Positions 52,516-63,330 of a DNA stretch of 64,000 nt are shown here, in pieces (the first letter of the stretch is position 1; every line of letters begins with the position of its first letter). Position numbers and translations under genes: made by a program. The stretch comes from Arion vulgaris (Eukaryota; Mollusca; Gastropoda; Stylommatophora; Arionidae): positions 24,562,464-24,626,463 of the forward strand of contig CM036774.1 in the NCBI GenBank assembly GCA_020796225.1, read 5' to 3'. A model generated the notes under the pieces. The model worked only from the letters and a program-made list of their open reading frames with translations. It ran no database searches and had not been told where the DNA came from.

Positions 52516-52855
52516 GATTTCAACAACCTCGTACAGAATGCTGTAGTACCCAAGGATTGGCTCCATAGCTGTTTACGGTCGCTTCATAAATATGAGGAGG
52601 ATCTTTGCTCAGCAGCTAACTTGTAAAATATATACGACAAATTACTGGAGATGATGGTGGCCAGAAAGGTAGTGTACCACATCTGAGACAGCTTTTCAGA
52701 CCCATGAGCATAGGAACTGATCGAAAGAAGGAAAGTCTAGTAAGAAAAGTAGTTTACGAAACTTAAAATGCAAATATTTTGAATATATATTATTAAAATA
52801 CTGTCGCTTCTGCTTGTAATATCGCTTTTTGGGCGTTGTAGGACGTGGGGGAGGA
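52516..52855. other. Unassigned non-coding DNA
   Basis: No supported feature. Confidence 0.45.
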
Positions 52856-52857
52856 GT

Positions 52858-53042
52858 GGGGGAGATGAGCATGTGCAATTTAATGATCGCTTGGCTAGTG
52901 CACTCGTCGCGAAACTGTTCAGGTTATGATTTTCCTTTATGCCCCTGACAGAAAAAACGTATTGTCCTTACCGTGGATTGAACCCGGGTCTCCAGCATGA
53001 GAGCGACACTCTAATCGATTCGGCCAGACGCTCCACGCCACA
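52858..53042 (-). mobile_element. S4 SINE
   Basis: Minus-strand head GTGGAGCGTCTGGCCGAATC, B box GGGTTCAATCC, then a CAATACGTTTTTTCTGTCAG body. A cleaner S4 than 11205-11578. Confidence 0.8.
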
Positions 53043-53044
53043 TT

Positions 53045-53560
53045 GTAAATAGTCCTTATGTGAATCTTTTTGTTAGCAATGTGATGTTTGTACCCTGTCC
53101 TGGACACCAGCTAGCATAAATCACGCCACATTATTTCTTATCTTATCTAGACTAAAATTCCTTATTTTTACCTGTGAAGGTGATAACTATGAAAGGGCTG
53201 ACAGTGAAAGATTGACAGATGACCTACTAAATATAAAGTACCTGTCGACATACGTCGCCAGCAAGCATCAACACTACACTAAGTCATGCACAGACGTATG
53301 TGACTCCGCAGCAGCTAAGTGGTTTGTTGAGTTTGTTGAACATTCTTCTGATTTCTTGTTATGTTCACTATCTCAGAACAAATTTATCTGACGAATGTGC
53401 CGGTCATCTACTCTTTCTTCGTTATTCTCAGAATGGTTCGTCACACCAGAGGGTTCTTTCACACCGCTAGCTTCTCCGATGTAGCAGTTCACACCGCTAA
53501 AACTTCTAGCCTGATGTACAGCGGCAGATTAAATTACACATGAAAGTCTCGACTGACAGA
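53045..53560. other. Unassigned non-coding DNA
   Basis: No supported feature. Confidence 0.45.
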
Positions 53561-53561
53561 C

Positions 53562-54090
53562 GTTTCTTCTTGTTCACTGTTGTTCAATGTCTACTATAAC
53601 TGAGTCCGGTTCTCTGGATGTATGTTGCGTTTGTTAGTTCATCAAAACTTCCAACTTCTTGTTCACCGTTGTTCAATGTCTACACAACTGAGTCTCTGGT
53701 TCTCTGATGTATGTGGTTTGTTAGTTCATCAAAACTTCCAACTTCTTGTTCACCGTTGTTCAATGTCTACACAACTGAGTCTGGTTTTCTGGATGTATGT
53801 TGCGTTTGCTAGTTCATCAAAACTTCCAACTTCTTGTTCACCGTTGTTCAATGTCTACACAACTGAGTCCTTTTCTGGATGTATGTTGCGTTTGTTAAAT
53901 TCATCAAAATCTCCAACTTCTTGTTCACCGTTGTTCAATGTCTACACAACTGAGTCTGTTCTCTGATGTATGTGCGTTTGTTAGTTCATCAAAACTTCCA
54001 ACTTCTTGTTCACCGTTGTTCAATGTCTACACAACTGAGTCTGGTTTTCTGGATGTATGTTGCGTTTGCTAGTTCATGAAAACTTCCAAA
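53562..54090. repeat. Tandem repeat, ~85-90 bp unit, about 6 copies
   Basis: The unit contains CTTCTTGTTCACCGTTGTTC, AATGTCTACACAACTGAGTC, TGGATGTATGTTGCGTTTG and TTCATCAAAACTTCCAA. Single-base indels shift the frame between units. Confidence 0.93.
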
Positions 54091-54094
54091 CAGG

Positions 54095-54250
54095 GTTTAT
54101 GTTGATGTCTATCTCTGTTGGCCAGTTTTCTTTCCGCAGTTGATTCAACAGGTGACAATCTTGCAGGATGTGTTCGGCTGTCTGTCCACATGCGCACAGG
54201 TGACTGATGGAACCAGTCTTAGTGTGTAACATGTTTGATACTATTGGTAA
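54095..54250 (-). mobile_element. L-F-type LINE tail
   Basis: The minus strand encodes KTGSISHLCACGQTAEHILQ, DCHLLNQLRKENWPTEID, a Cys-containing CACGQ.AEHILQDC ending that follows RNase H in I/Jockey-type LINEs. Confidence 0.72.
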
Positions 54251-54544
54251 AACAAAAAGCAAATAAAACCAGAAGACAGGTAAGCAATGGGGATCACTTA
54301 ATCTGACTAATTTTTGCATAGATGCTTGCTTTCCTAATCACCAGTATCCATCGTCATTCAGACAAGCCTTACTCCGACTCCAGGTGTATTTGTAATTTAG
54401 ATCCGCAAGTATAGGATACACGTTTCGTTTAGTCCACCGTGTAGAGCGTGCACCACCGAAAATGTTTAACCCACGTGGTCACTAAACTCTCCAATGTTCA
54501 CGTGGTAACTAGCGCAGTGTATTATCCAATGTCGCTATCTAGAA

Positions 54545-54758
54545 CCTTTGATAATAATCCATATCTACATGCTAAGCTACATATAATCTTGATAATCCTC
54601 CCCATCTACATTCTAAGCTACATATAATCTTGATAATCCTCCCCATCTACATTCTAAGCTACATATAATCTTGATAATCCTCCCCACCTCACATTCCTAC
54701 TACATATAATCTTGATAATCCTCCCCATCTACATTCTAAGCTACATATAATCTATATA
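54545..54758. repeat. Tandem repeat, 41 bp unit, about 5 copies
   Basis: CTAAGCTACATATAATCTTG, ATAATCCTCCCCATCTACAT. Nearly perfect, ending in a short (TA)n. Confidence 0.93.
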
Positions 54759-54907
54759 TATATATCATCCTCGTGTCCCGTTTGAAGCATAAAGCATTCA
54801 AGTGAGACTCCCATTGCAGTCGCTCTGCCGCATGTCTACTTAAAATGGATAATGCGACAATCAATTTATCACCATGACCTAGCTTCCATCAATGACAGTC
54901 GGGGAGG

Positions 54908-55145
54908 GAGGGGAGTCTCTATGGCGAAGTGGTTGGCACGTTTGCCTAGCGTTCTGAAGGTTGCAGATTTAATCTGGACCGAGTCAGATGTGCACATTTT
55001 CCATGAGGTCTAGGATTATTGCCGGAACTAAGGAGTTCGTGATTAGTGCAACACTCTCGGCAGATGGCGTGCCATTTCTTGCCTACAGAAACGGAGCCAC
55101 AAGGGTAAACGCCTTGCAATGAAGTCAATCCTTCGCGTTTAGACC
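54908..55145 (+). mobile_element. S2 SINE, plus orientation
   Basis: Head AGTCTCTATGGCGAAGTGGT, B-box region GATTTAATCTGGACC, body CTAGGATTATTGCCGGAACT and CAGATGGCGTGCCATTTCTT, ending near GTCAATCCTTCGCGTTTAGA. Confidence 0.8.
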
Positions 55146-55149
55146 CGTT

Positions 55150-55588
55150 TAGATCTACAATCGAAGAATAGCAAAGTTGTGCATATACAAAGCTACCATT
55201 GCAACTTGTGAAGATCCCTGACTTCATCGTGGAGACAAACGTGAGAATCTAAACATGAGACAAACTACTTGAAAGCTTTAGAAGAAATCATCGTACATTA
55301 ACTTTCGCAATACGACAAGCAATCTCACAACCCATTCAGACAGTACCAATTTTCCTGTAAGTTACTTCATGAACCAAATCGTTAAACAGAAACAAAATTG
55401 CTACCAAGATTCTTTCCGTAAGAAAAATTATAGAATCTTGTTGAAATACGTGCCATTTTTTCTTCTATTAAATGCAGAATGTAAAAATACAGCTTTGGTA
55501 TGTGTATGTTAAGAGAAATGCACGGTTCTATCTGGCATAACTGTTGGTTCTATCTGGCATAACTGTTGACTGGCCAGAGACAGATATT
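55150..55588. other. Unassigned non-coding DNA
   Basis: GGTTCTATCTGGCATAACTG is duplicated at 55526-55568. Otherwise nothing. Confidence 0.5.
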
Positions 55589-55589
55589 T

Positions 55590-55678
55590 ACAGTATTACT
55601 AGGCCCTCTTACGACATGTGATCGCATTGTTACTATTCTTTCCTCCCTTTGAGGGGCCCAGCAACACACGGCATATCG
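55590..55678 (-). mobile_element. S5b SINE head fragment
   Basis: CCTCTTACGACATG, TTACTATTCTTTCCTCCCTT and GCAACACACGG; only the 5' third of the element. Confidence 0.65.
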
Positions 55679-55679
55679 C

Positions 55680-56390
55680 CCGTTTAATCAGTAATATCCA
55701 GCCTGACCCACGATTTTCTCCAGATCTGATTGACCACCTCAGATGTGTATGTTTCCGTACATAGCCTTACTGTTGACTGGGTACGATACCAGCTTTACCT
55801 GTAACTGATGCATGTCGTTCTGATTGTGCTGTAGTTAAGGATAACGTGTACAATCTCCTATTGGTTCGTTGAACAATAATAAGAACTCGGTGTCAATTAG
55901 ATAGTTCTAAATGCAATTGTAAAGATTTTGTTATATCTTTAATGGATCATCTTAACGCAACAATGAACTAAACTCTTCTCACTATCATTGAGAAACACAA
56001 CTGATGTATGAAATGACAACACAAAAACTATCATGCTAGGGAAAGTAATACATGCTGCTAGCACAGACCAAACCCAAAATCATACCAAAGTTAATGGACT
56101 GGATGTCAATTGGAAGAGACATGCATGTATTTTACCAACCAATTATATAGTGATACGTCATGATCCCCTGTCATGTGCACATGGATGGTCTGACATTGTG
56201 GTTCGACAAAACATCGACGTCAGAACTGATTAACTGCACCAAGGAGAGAAAGTTGTGAAGAGACATGATTGCCTACGCCGGTGTACATGAGATTTAATTG
56301 AACTTCAAAACTTTTCTATATTTTTTAATGTACGCAATTAGGTTGTAAAATGTTATTTTCTGCTTTTTGATTGACTTATCTTATCTACAT
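55680..56390. other. Unassigned non-coding DNA
   Basis: No supported feature. Confidence 0.45.
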
Positions 56391-56394
56391 TTGC

Positions 56395-56605
56395 CGTGAA
56401 GCGTCGTGGGAGAGTTAGTTTTCTATCTTGTGCCAGGTGTGTTGCGCTTGACTTTGCCAGTCCATGCTTTCGAAAGGTACTCTTGAGATGTTATCTATCC
56501 ATCCTGTTCTTGGCCTGCCTCGTGCTCTGCGCCCTGAGTGTCGATTATTGTAGGCACGTGATGGTAGTAAATGTGGTTCCAGTGATTGACTAAAAGTAAG
56601 AATCA
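56395..56605 (-). mobile_element. L-E LINE 3' end
   Basis: Encodes LEPHLLPSRAYNNRHSGRRA, RGRPRTGWIDNISRVPFESM and DWQSQAQHTWHKIEN. The frame is clean over 60 codons, better than 19110-19400. Confidence 0.78.
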
Positions 56606-56801
56606 TCACACTTTGATAAATAAGGTCGTGCTTTAATCTCTTTCTTACACATGAACATCTCAGTGATAGTGTCATTTTGAATGCATTAAGTTGGTAGAAA
56701 TTTATCTTTAATTCTTACTGGCGATTTTTCTCTGGATAGTGGTTTTCCAACCAACTCATCGATTGTACACTGCCAATGGGTCTTTAACGACGTGTTCAAC
56801 G

Positions 56802-57019
56802 CCAGCCTGCCCAGCGTGTTCGTAGCGCGTTGGACTACGGGTGACTAGCCCTGGGTGACTAGCCCTCCGTGAGTACAGGTTCACTTCCGCGGGCTGGCAG
56901 AAAAGCCACAGATTCCTAGATTTACGGTGCTCGTGGCACCGAACCGAAGGGTTACGATGTCCATGGCACCGAGCCGAAGAGCTGAAAGCTCAAGTGCTTC
57001 TGGATCGAAAAAACCAAAA
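56802..57019 (+). mobile_element. S3 SINE, 218 bp, target duplication
   Basis: Flanked by ACGTGTTCAACG at 56790-56801 and 57020-57031. Head GTTCGTAGCGCGTTGGACTA, B-box region CAGGTTCACTTCC, then two CATGGCACCGA.CCGAAG units and GAAAGCTCAAGTGCTTCTGG. Inserted in the repeat family of 35760-36235. Confidence 0.9.
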
Positions 57020-57031
57020 ACGTGTTCAACG

Positions 57032-57170
57032 TCAATACAGAGCTTCTGTTTAGAACTCGATCTCACCTCATTTGAGATCAGGAATTACTGGAGGACATAA
57101 TCGGAATACTCCACGCGGACAGACCGAGTACTTTTCAAGCGAGAGGCAAATCTGAATACGCGTTTAACTG
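57032..57170. repeat. Single unit of the 35760-36235 repeat family
   Basis: CTCACC, TTGAGATCAGG, CGGAATACTCCACG, GACCGAGTA and GAGGCAAATC follow the 84-bp unit and its 3' flank. Confidence 0.6.
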
Positions 57171-57384
57171 TTGCGATTCAGATATGTCAATTTTCAAGGC
57201 AACTGAAATTTTGTATCATCATTCCTTCTCCCTCCCCCCTAATAAAATAGATCAGCTTGGGAACGTGTAGTGTAAACTTTGACTCGTTCACATTCAGGGA
57301 ATATCAAGTAGGTGTCAGGTAGACGATATCGAAATACGTAGATTAGGAAAACACTTGCCAAGTGGCCGTCTGTAAAGACGACAA

Positions 57385-57500
57385 AGGCGATATACAGATT
57401 ACGACACAAGAAACTTCGGCGGTATCAGATTCATCTCTTTGATATTCCACGACACAAGAAACTTCGGCGGTATCAGATTCATCTCTTTGATATTCCTTCT
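57385..57500. repeat. Tandem duplication, ~50 bp unit, two copies
   Basis: CGACACAAGAAACTTCGGCG, GTATCAGATTCATCTCTTTG, ATATTCC; the second copy is identical. Confidence 0.9.
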
Positions 57501-57589
57501 CCGTGAATTAAAATAATTATATGAAGCTATTAAACTAAACTGTGTGGACAAAAGAAGAAGAAGCATCATAATCATTATTTAACACATGA

Positions 57590-57725
57590 AAAGTCGGAGA
57601 AGGCACGCTTGTATTGTAAGGAACACTGATAGAAAAGGAAAGCAAGCCTTCTAGCGAAAAATCCCCCAGAAGCGTCTTACCAGAGCCCCTATTACGCCTG
57701 AATTCATTAGCAGGCGAACGCAAGA
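57590..57725 (+). repeat. Unclassified dispersed repeat, copy 2
   Basis: Partner of 15340-15485. Confidence 0.55.
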
Positions 57726-57739
57726 AAAAGACAAATGAT

Positions 57740-57930
57740 TCAGTTTGTCCCTGTCGGAACTTGACTCCCTTGACTCCATATCTAAATGTCTTACTGTCCT
57801 GCGTCTACTACAATCATACTTAACTCGTCTATGATATCTTGCATTCATCTTCTCTTCCTCTCCTCGGTCTGCCCGTTATCATGCCACCCAGAATGATTAT
57901 CTCCATGTCCTTTTTTCCCTTCTTGATCAA
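57740..57930 (-). mobile_element. L-C-like LINE tail, decayed
   Basis: The minus strand has MITGRPRRGR, then an ECKIS*TS-type reading and SQGSQVPTGTN. Same order as 41400-41640. Confidence 0.6.
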
Positions 57931-58014
57931 CCACATCATTATTCTTTAACGTACCGGGATGACGCCTTATACACAATGGTATCACTACGCCGTTGGTGTG
58001 TATGTGTCTATTTA

Positions 58015-58265
58015 AAAAAGACGATGGCTCTGGATAGGATACACTTTGAGAAAATCAGAGGGGATATATAACAAGAAGGGCCCTTTCCTGGAACCCACAG
58101 TGACAGCGTTAGAAAGGGAAGCCTAGAAATACATGGAGATTTGGAGCCAGATATCAACAATACAGACAGAAGAGGGGCGGGGGGAGGAAGATTTAGGAGA
58201 TAGCTAGAGATAGGAAGACTTGGCATGAGTTGGTTGAGTGCCAATGCCCCAATCAGGGTTAAAAA
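58015..58265 (+). mobile_element. L-D LINE 3' end
   Basis: GATGGCTCTGGATAGGATAC, AGAAGGGCCCTTTCCTGGAA and TTGGCATGAGTTGGTTGAGT follow 22600-22810 with several indels. Confidence 0.7.
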
Positions 58266-58540
58266 GTCAAGATAGAGTTGTATAAGGACAACAAAGTTGA
58301 GTGAGGTTCTATATATATATCGATTAGGTCTTGTGTATTATTAATATTTACATGAAAGTCGCTCAACAAAATGAAAGGAAAGAAGAAAAAAAACGTGTCA
58401 AGTGACATAGATATCCTAAGCTTAGACATGTATACGAATACGATTCCTAAGCTTACACATGTTCGAATACGATCTCTGCTAAGCAGCGAAGCACAAACCA
58501 CACAATTGATAATCAATAGTTGAAATCTTCACTGTTGACG

Positions 58541-58878
58541 CAAACAACCAGAGAAACGCAACACAACCAGAGAAACGCAACACAACCAGAGAAACGCAAC
58601 ACAACCAGAGAAACGCAATACAACCAGAGAAACGCAACACAACCAGAGAAACGCAACACAACCAGAGAAACGCAACACAACCAGAGACGCAACACAACCA
58701 GAGAACGCACACACCAAAGCGCAACACACCAGAGAAACGCAACAACCAAAGAACGCAATACAACCAAGACGACACAAGCAGAGAGAACGAAGCAACAAAA
58801 ACGCAACACAACCAGAGAAACGCATACAACGAACGCAACACAACAGAGAAACGCAACACAACCAGAGAAACGCAATAC
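58541..58878. repeat. Minisatellite, 19 bp unit, about 17 copies, decayed middle
   Basis: ACAACCAGAGAAACGCAAC repeated; perfect at 58548-58685 and 58800-58875, with many small deletions at 58686-58815. Confidence 0.93.
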
Positions 58879-58997
58879 TAGAGGAAAATAGAGACAGATT
58901 AAAGATGTTTGAACTACTTACGATCAAATCTCGCAATGTTAGAGTATTCTCGGTTAACATTTTTATATTATTTTCTTCTTTAAACAATGATTTCCTC

Positions 58998-59095
58998 CTA
59001 TATAAAGACCTTTTAGTCGCAACGTTGATGTGTATTGTTATTGTTTTTCTACTTTGTAACACTACAGTGCTTTGTTTTTACGTATTTCAACAATT
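58998..59095 (+). repeat. Dispersed module H
   Basis: TATAAAGACCTTTTAGTCGC, AACGTTGATGTGTATTG, GTAACACTACAGTGCTTTG and TTTTTACGTATTTC. Confidence 0.7.
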
Positions 59096-59186
59096 TTTTT
59101 TCCTTATGTCAAGACATTTTTTTTTCCTTATGTCAAGACAGAAGGAGTAAGGAGTTTTAAGAATAGCACGCTGGTTGTGTTTTTTT

Positions 59187-60666
59187 CTGTAGCTCAAGCG
59201 TAGTGAGCTCGATCATAAACCCAAGCGTACCTGGTTCAAACTCCACGGTGGGCAAATTTGGAAGCAAATTCGTTTCCGTGGGTTTTTACAAAAGGTAAAT
59301 ATAGACCTCACCGTTCTCTCTCTCTTTCTCTCTTGCGTTCCCGGCCTAGACTGATGGACCAACTTTTATCATGAATTTTACCGTGGTTTTGAGGGACTCT
59401 GTTCCTCCGTACAGCTTCTAGCAAAGCTCTGTGTTTGGGGGCCATGTTTTTTTTCTTATATCTGCTAACCGTTGACAGTCTTGCTGAACGTGTTCTACCG
59501 TCATGTCCGCCTTTTGCAGGGGCACAGGCTAGTTGTGCCAATCTTAAATTTGTGGAACATGTGGGCTCGGAGCTTGTTGTGGCCGGTACGGAGGCGAAGT
59601 ATGGCAACTTGTTCCCTACCAGAGAGACCATAGTATCCGTCACTGTTGGTATACTGAGGATGGTCTTTTGTCCATTTGTTTCTATAGTGCGAGCCGATGG
59701 TTGTTTTGGCTTCCTCATAACTGATCTCGAGATCAGTCTGAGGTAGTCGCCCGCCTTCTTTGGCTAGTTTGTCGGCTGCTTCGTTTCCCCTTACGTTACA
59801 GTGTGATGGTATCCACTGAATGACGGTGCGTTTGAGTGAGCGCGTTAGTTCATCGAGGGCCGTTTTGAGCTCATTCAGCTCTGTTTTGCAAACACTTTTG
59901 AATGCCGTGATGACCGATAGAGCATCGGTGAATATCACGACCTTGTTGCGAGTGGTGCCTATTCTCTATAGGATCATTTCGGTCGCAGCTTTTATTGCCT
60001 CTGCTCGGTAGTTATTCGAGTATTTGCCTGTGGCAATCGCTTTCGTGACCGTCACTTTCTTTGGGAGTTTAAGCACTATTCTTCCTCCGACATGGCTGAT
60101 TGCGTTATTGGCCGATCCGTCAGTGTACACGTGCGTCCACTTTTTTTAAGGGTACTCAGATTCTATGTACTTTTTTGTGGCCGCTTGTCTTTCGAAGTTT
60201 TTTTGCTCCTCTTCATTCAGTATGCCTGGGATTGATTCCTTAGTTCTGGCATTCTGGTTTTCCACGGCAGGCACTTGTCGGTTGCCGGGATTGGTTTGCT
60301 TTGCATTTTGATAGGACTGGATGATCTGCGGTCTGTGCTTTGGAGATTTTTGCGAAGCTAGATCTCTGTATCCTACTCCTTTCGAATTCATACATTCTTC
60401 CGTGCATTGGGTGGGAATCGAGCCGTTTAAGTTTTTCCGCTAGTACTAATACTTTTCTGTCCCAGCGTACCTGGTTCAAACCCCACGGTGGGCAAGTTTG
60501 GAAGCAAATTCGTTTCCGTGGGATTTTCACAAAAGGTAAAAATAGACCTCACCGTTCAGAAAGCAATGGCAAACTACTGAACGTATAAGTGGTGCCTAGA
60601 AAATCAACGACTCGGTTACTGTGGTTGATGGCTACGTCCTTTAGGATATGCCATGATTTTCATTGT
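59187..60666 (+). mobile_element. S1 SINE split by a LINE, with ~93-bp duplicated segment
   Basis: The left part 59187-59316 has the S1 head and stops at CTCACCGTTC. The right part 60464-60666 restarts at AGCGTACCTGGTTCAAAC and runs to the S1 tail. The overlap (59224-59316 and 60464-60557) is the same S1 segment twice, so both parts make one SINE with a long target-type duplication. Confidence 0.8.
59317..60463 (-). mobile_element. L-F LINE 3' portion with RNase H domain
   Basis: The minus strand encodes, in order, a linker (VLVLAEKLKRLDSHPMHGRM), an RNase H domain and a C-terminal Cys region (SLCPCK...TVEHVQQDC). The four expected acidic positions are readable: YTDGS, YRAEA, FTDALS and GNEAADKLAKE. 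A stop follows EMIL within the domain, and frame changes occur near 60145 and 59500. The 3' end is a GA-rich tail abutting the SINE. It belongs to RNase H-bearing LINEs (I/Jockey-like group); reverse transcriptase is absent. Confidence 0.85.
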
Positions 60667-60737
60667 TCATGGAGAAAGTCTATGCAATTGTTGCCGTCAA
60701 ATAAGGGTTTGTGGTTCAAATCATATGTGTTTGGTCA

Positions 60738-61475
60738 TTTCTTTTTTCTGCAAGTCCCCTAATACTTGTACACCGTCTATTTCTTTTTTCTGCAAGTCCC
60801 CTAATACTTGTACACCGTCTATTTCTTTTTTCTGCAAGTCCCCTAATACTTGTACACCGTCTATTTCTTTTTTCTGCAAGTCCCCTAATACTTGTACACC
60901 GTCTATTTCTTTTTTCTGCAAGTCCCCTAATACTTGTACACCGTCTATTTCTTTTTTCTGCAAGTCCCCTAATACTTGTACACCGTCTATTTCTTTTTTC
61001 TGCAAGTCCCCTAATACTTGTACACCGTCTATTTCTTTTTTCTGCAAGTCCCCTAATACTTGTACACCGTCTATTTCTTTTTTCTGCAAGTCCCCTAATA
61101 CTTGTACACCGTCTATTTCTTTTTTCTGCAAGTCCCCTAATACTTGTACACCGTCTATTTCTTTTTTCTGCAAGTCCCCTAATACTTGTACACCGTCTAT
61201 TTCTTTTTTCTGCAAGTCCCCTAATACTTGTACACCGTCTATTTCTTTTTTCTGCAAGTCCCCTAATACTTGTACACCGTCTATTTCTTTTTTCCGCAAG
61301 TCCCCTAATACTTGTACACCGTCTATTTCTTTTTTCTGCAAGTCCCCTAATACTTGTACACCGTCTATTTCTTTTTTCCGCAAGTCCCTAATACTTGTAC
61401 ACCGTCTATTTCTTTTTCCCGCAAGTACCTAATACTTGTACAAAAGGGTGGAGACTGCAGTAAAACTTGGAAAAT
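60738..61475. repeat. Minisatellite, 42 bp unit, about 16-17 copies
   Basis: TATTTCTTTTTTCTGCAAGT, CCCCTAATACTTGTACACCG, TC. Units are almost identical, apart from a C-for-T change in late units and a 1-base loss in the last two. Because 42 is divisible by three, long frames with no codon constraint stay open on both strands. Confidence 0.97.
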
Positions 61476-61592
61476 AGGTAAACACGTAAAAACAAGTACT
61501 ACAGTTTTACAAAATACATAAACAGTGACGATAACTTATGTCATGTTTATGTATTTTGTAAAATGTGTAATTCTTGTTTTTACGTGTTTACC
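61476..61592. mobile_element. Fold-back element next to or inside the 42-bp array
   Basis: The left arm 61476-61523 (AGGTAAACACGTAAAAACAA...) and right arm 61545-61592 pair as an inverted repeat around a 21-base loop. GAGACTGCAGTAAAACTTGG precedes it as at 37965 and 19503. CCTAATACTTGTACACCGTC continues after it, so array sequence lies on both sides. Confidence 0.75.
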
Positions 61593-61669
61593 TAATACTT
61601 GTACACCGTCTATTTCTTTTTATTATCCTAGTCATGAGAGGAAGATATTTTTATTTAAAGGAATTAATC

Positions 61670-61924
61670 GTTTACTTCTATGCGTTCGTTCTTTACGACC
61701 AATTTTAATCACACTTTGTGATACGTTTGATCTTTGCCAAGAACATGTATACGTTGGACATTGGTTTGGTCTAGTAGGTCCCTAAACACATAGACTTCTA
61801 CACGTTTAGGACGTGCATTCGATTTCATCCAAACCTCCATAGTCGCCGCTTACGACATGCGTGGCAGGTAACAGTGATTCTATTCTTTACACCCCAAATT
61901 TGGGCCCCGGTAACCACTCGGGCG
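61670..61924 (-). mobile_element. S5a SINE, 255 bp, target duplication
   Basis: Flanked by AGGAATTAATC at 61659-61669 and 61925-61935. Full S5a with core GTAAGCGGCGACTATGGAGG (one change from consensus) and head CGCCCGAGTGGTTACC. Confidence 0.9.
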
Positions 61925-61939
61925 AGGAATTAATCATTT

Positions 61940-62380
61940 CATTCGCTGCATACAGCGCCAGGTTGTTAGGTGTGTCAGAGCAAATTTATTTGAATGGCGC
62001 TCTGTGGCACGGTTTACTGGGTAGAGGCCATTGTTGTATATGACTGTGTGGATGCTTCAGAGGGTAAAAAATGGTAGGTTGTGCTATGAGGGTCACGTAA
62101 GTGCACGGCCTTGGTATGCAGGTGTTTGATGCAATAAGAGAGCAGACAGATCTACATCAACAGCATCGATTGTGGGAGAGTTGAAAATGAACACGGGTGA
62201 TGTTCTTGAGTCACTTCACTACAGCCTGTTGCGTGAAGACACTAAAATAAATGTTGAATTAGCGATCCAGCGATTTCAGGAATGTGGAGTCAACGGTTGC
62301 ACTAATAGAACAGGACTGCCTGAGAGGCAGAGTGAGAAGTGTGTTTAACCAGCGAGCCGCATGAACCATCGGTATGCGTA
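61940..62380. other. Unassigned non-coding DNA
   Basis: No supported feature. Confidence 0.45.
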
Positions 62381-62384
62381 TCCT

Positions 62385-62465
62385 TCGACATCTGTTGGGA
62401 GTAGATTGAGCACCTATGGGTCTGCCCGGAGTGTAATAGCGTCAGTTCAGTAACCAATAATAAAT
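62385..62465 (+). mobile_element. L-F LINE 3' terminal fragment
   Basis: GAGCACCTATGGGTCTGCCC, GGAGTGTAATAGCGTCAG; encodes EHLWVCPECNS-like residues. Confidence 0.55.
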
Positions 62466-62689
62466 CTATTGCAAGTAAAACACAGTCCAGTTCAGGACAC
62501 TGTAGCCACCGTCACTATGAATTGAGAAGTAATCTGGATTTTGAAATCCTAAAAACAACAAATAAAGAAAATAGGCTGAACAGAAGGGCAACGGAAGACA
62601 CGGAACAAGAGGTTTACAGAAGCATGAACAACATAAACCCCAATGACATCAACCACCTTACATGAAGAGATCAGAGCAACATTTTTAGA

Positions 62690-62930
62690 CTTCCAACACA
62701 TCATCATCAAATAGCTTGTCCTGAGCAGAACTATCCACCTTAACAGTCCTTCGGAATTTCTCTCTCTCATAGACCAGATGTCCCGCCTCTGCAGCGGCCA
62801 TGCTCAAACCATCAGTTACATCCTGGATCCATCTTCTCCGTGGCTCCATATCACTATTAAGGTTATCTAGGCATTGCCTTGGAAGGTAGTCTGCCATTGT
62901 TTTCTTCCTGGCAATAACCATACTGATCCA
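62690..62930 (-). mobile_element. L-C LINE 3' end
   Basis: Encodes MEPRRRWIQDVTDGLSMAAA, EAGHLVYEREKFRRTVKVD and SSAQDKLFDDDVLE. The cleanest L-C tail, and the empty-site reference for the SINE at 1088-1290. Confidence 0.8.
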
Positions 62931-62941
62931 TGACCGTAGCC

Positions 62942-63020
62942 ATTGTCTCTATTACAGAGAACTTCTGCCTACCGTCGCGAGTGTCTCTATTACAGAGAAC
63001 TTCTGCCTACCGTCGCAAGT
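62942..63020. repeat. Tandem duplication, 35 bp unit, two copies
   Basis: TGTCTCTATTACAGAGAACT, TCTGCCTACCGTCGC, then repeated with G/A differences. Confidence 0.9.
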
Positions 63021-63024
63021 GTTG

Positions 63025-63330
63025 AAACCATAACCATTGACATCACAGCACATACCCCGTAACATTCCATGATCAGAATTCAACCACAACACACTCCAAA
63101 GTGCCAAATGTTTGCACAACATCATTATAAAATCACTCACTACCCTATCTTTAGGTGTCAAGTGCTGGATGATGTCCGGAAGATTACTATTTCTCCAAGA
63201 TCAGATAAACTAAACAAAGCAACTTACAAACATACGAAGATACCACTGCATAGAATTGGGTCGCAAGAGCTCAAATACCGCTAGATCGCTGATGATGAAG
63301 AAATACAGCTCCAGAACATACATCAGAAAA
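63025..63330. other. Unassigned non-coding DNA
   Basis: No supported feature. Confidence 0.45.

Noticed and set aside
60653..61432. 259-aa and 226-aa repeat proteins over the 42-bp array
   Set aside because: Open in several frames on both strands only because 42 is a multiple of three; no promoter, splice or domain evidence.
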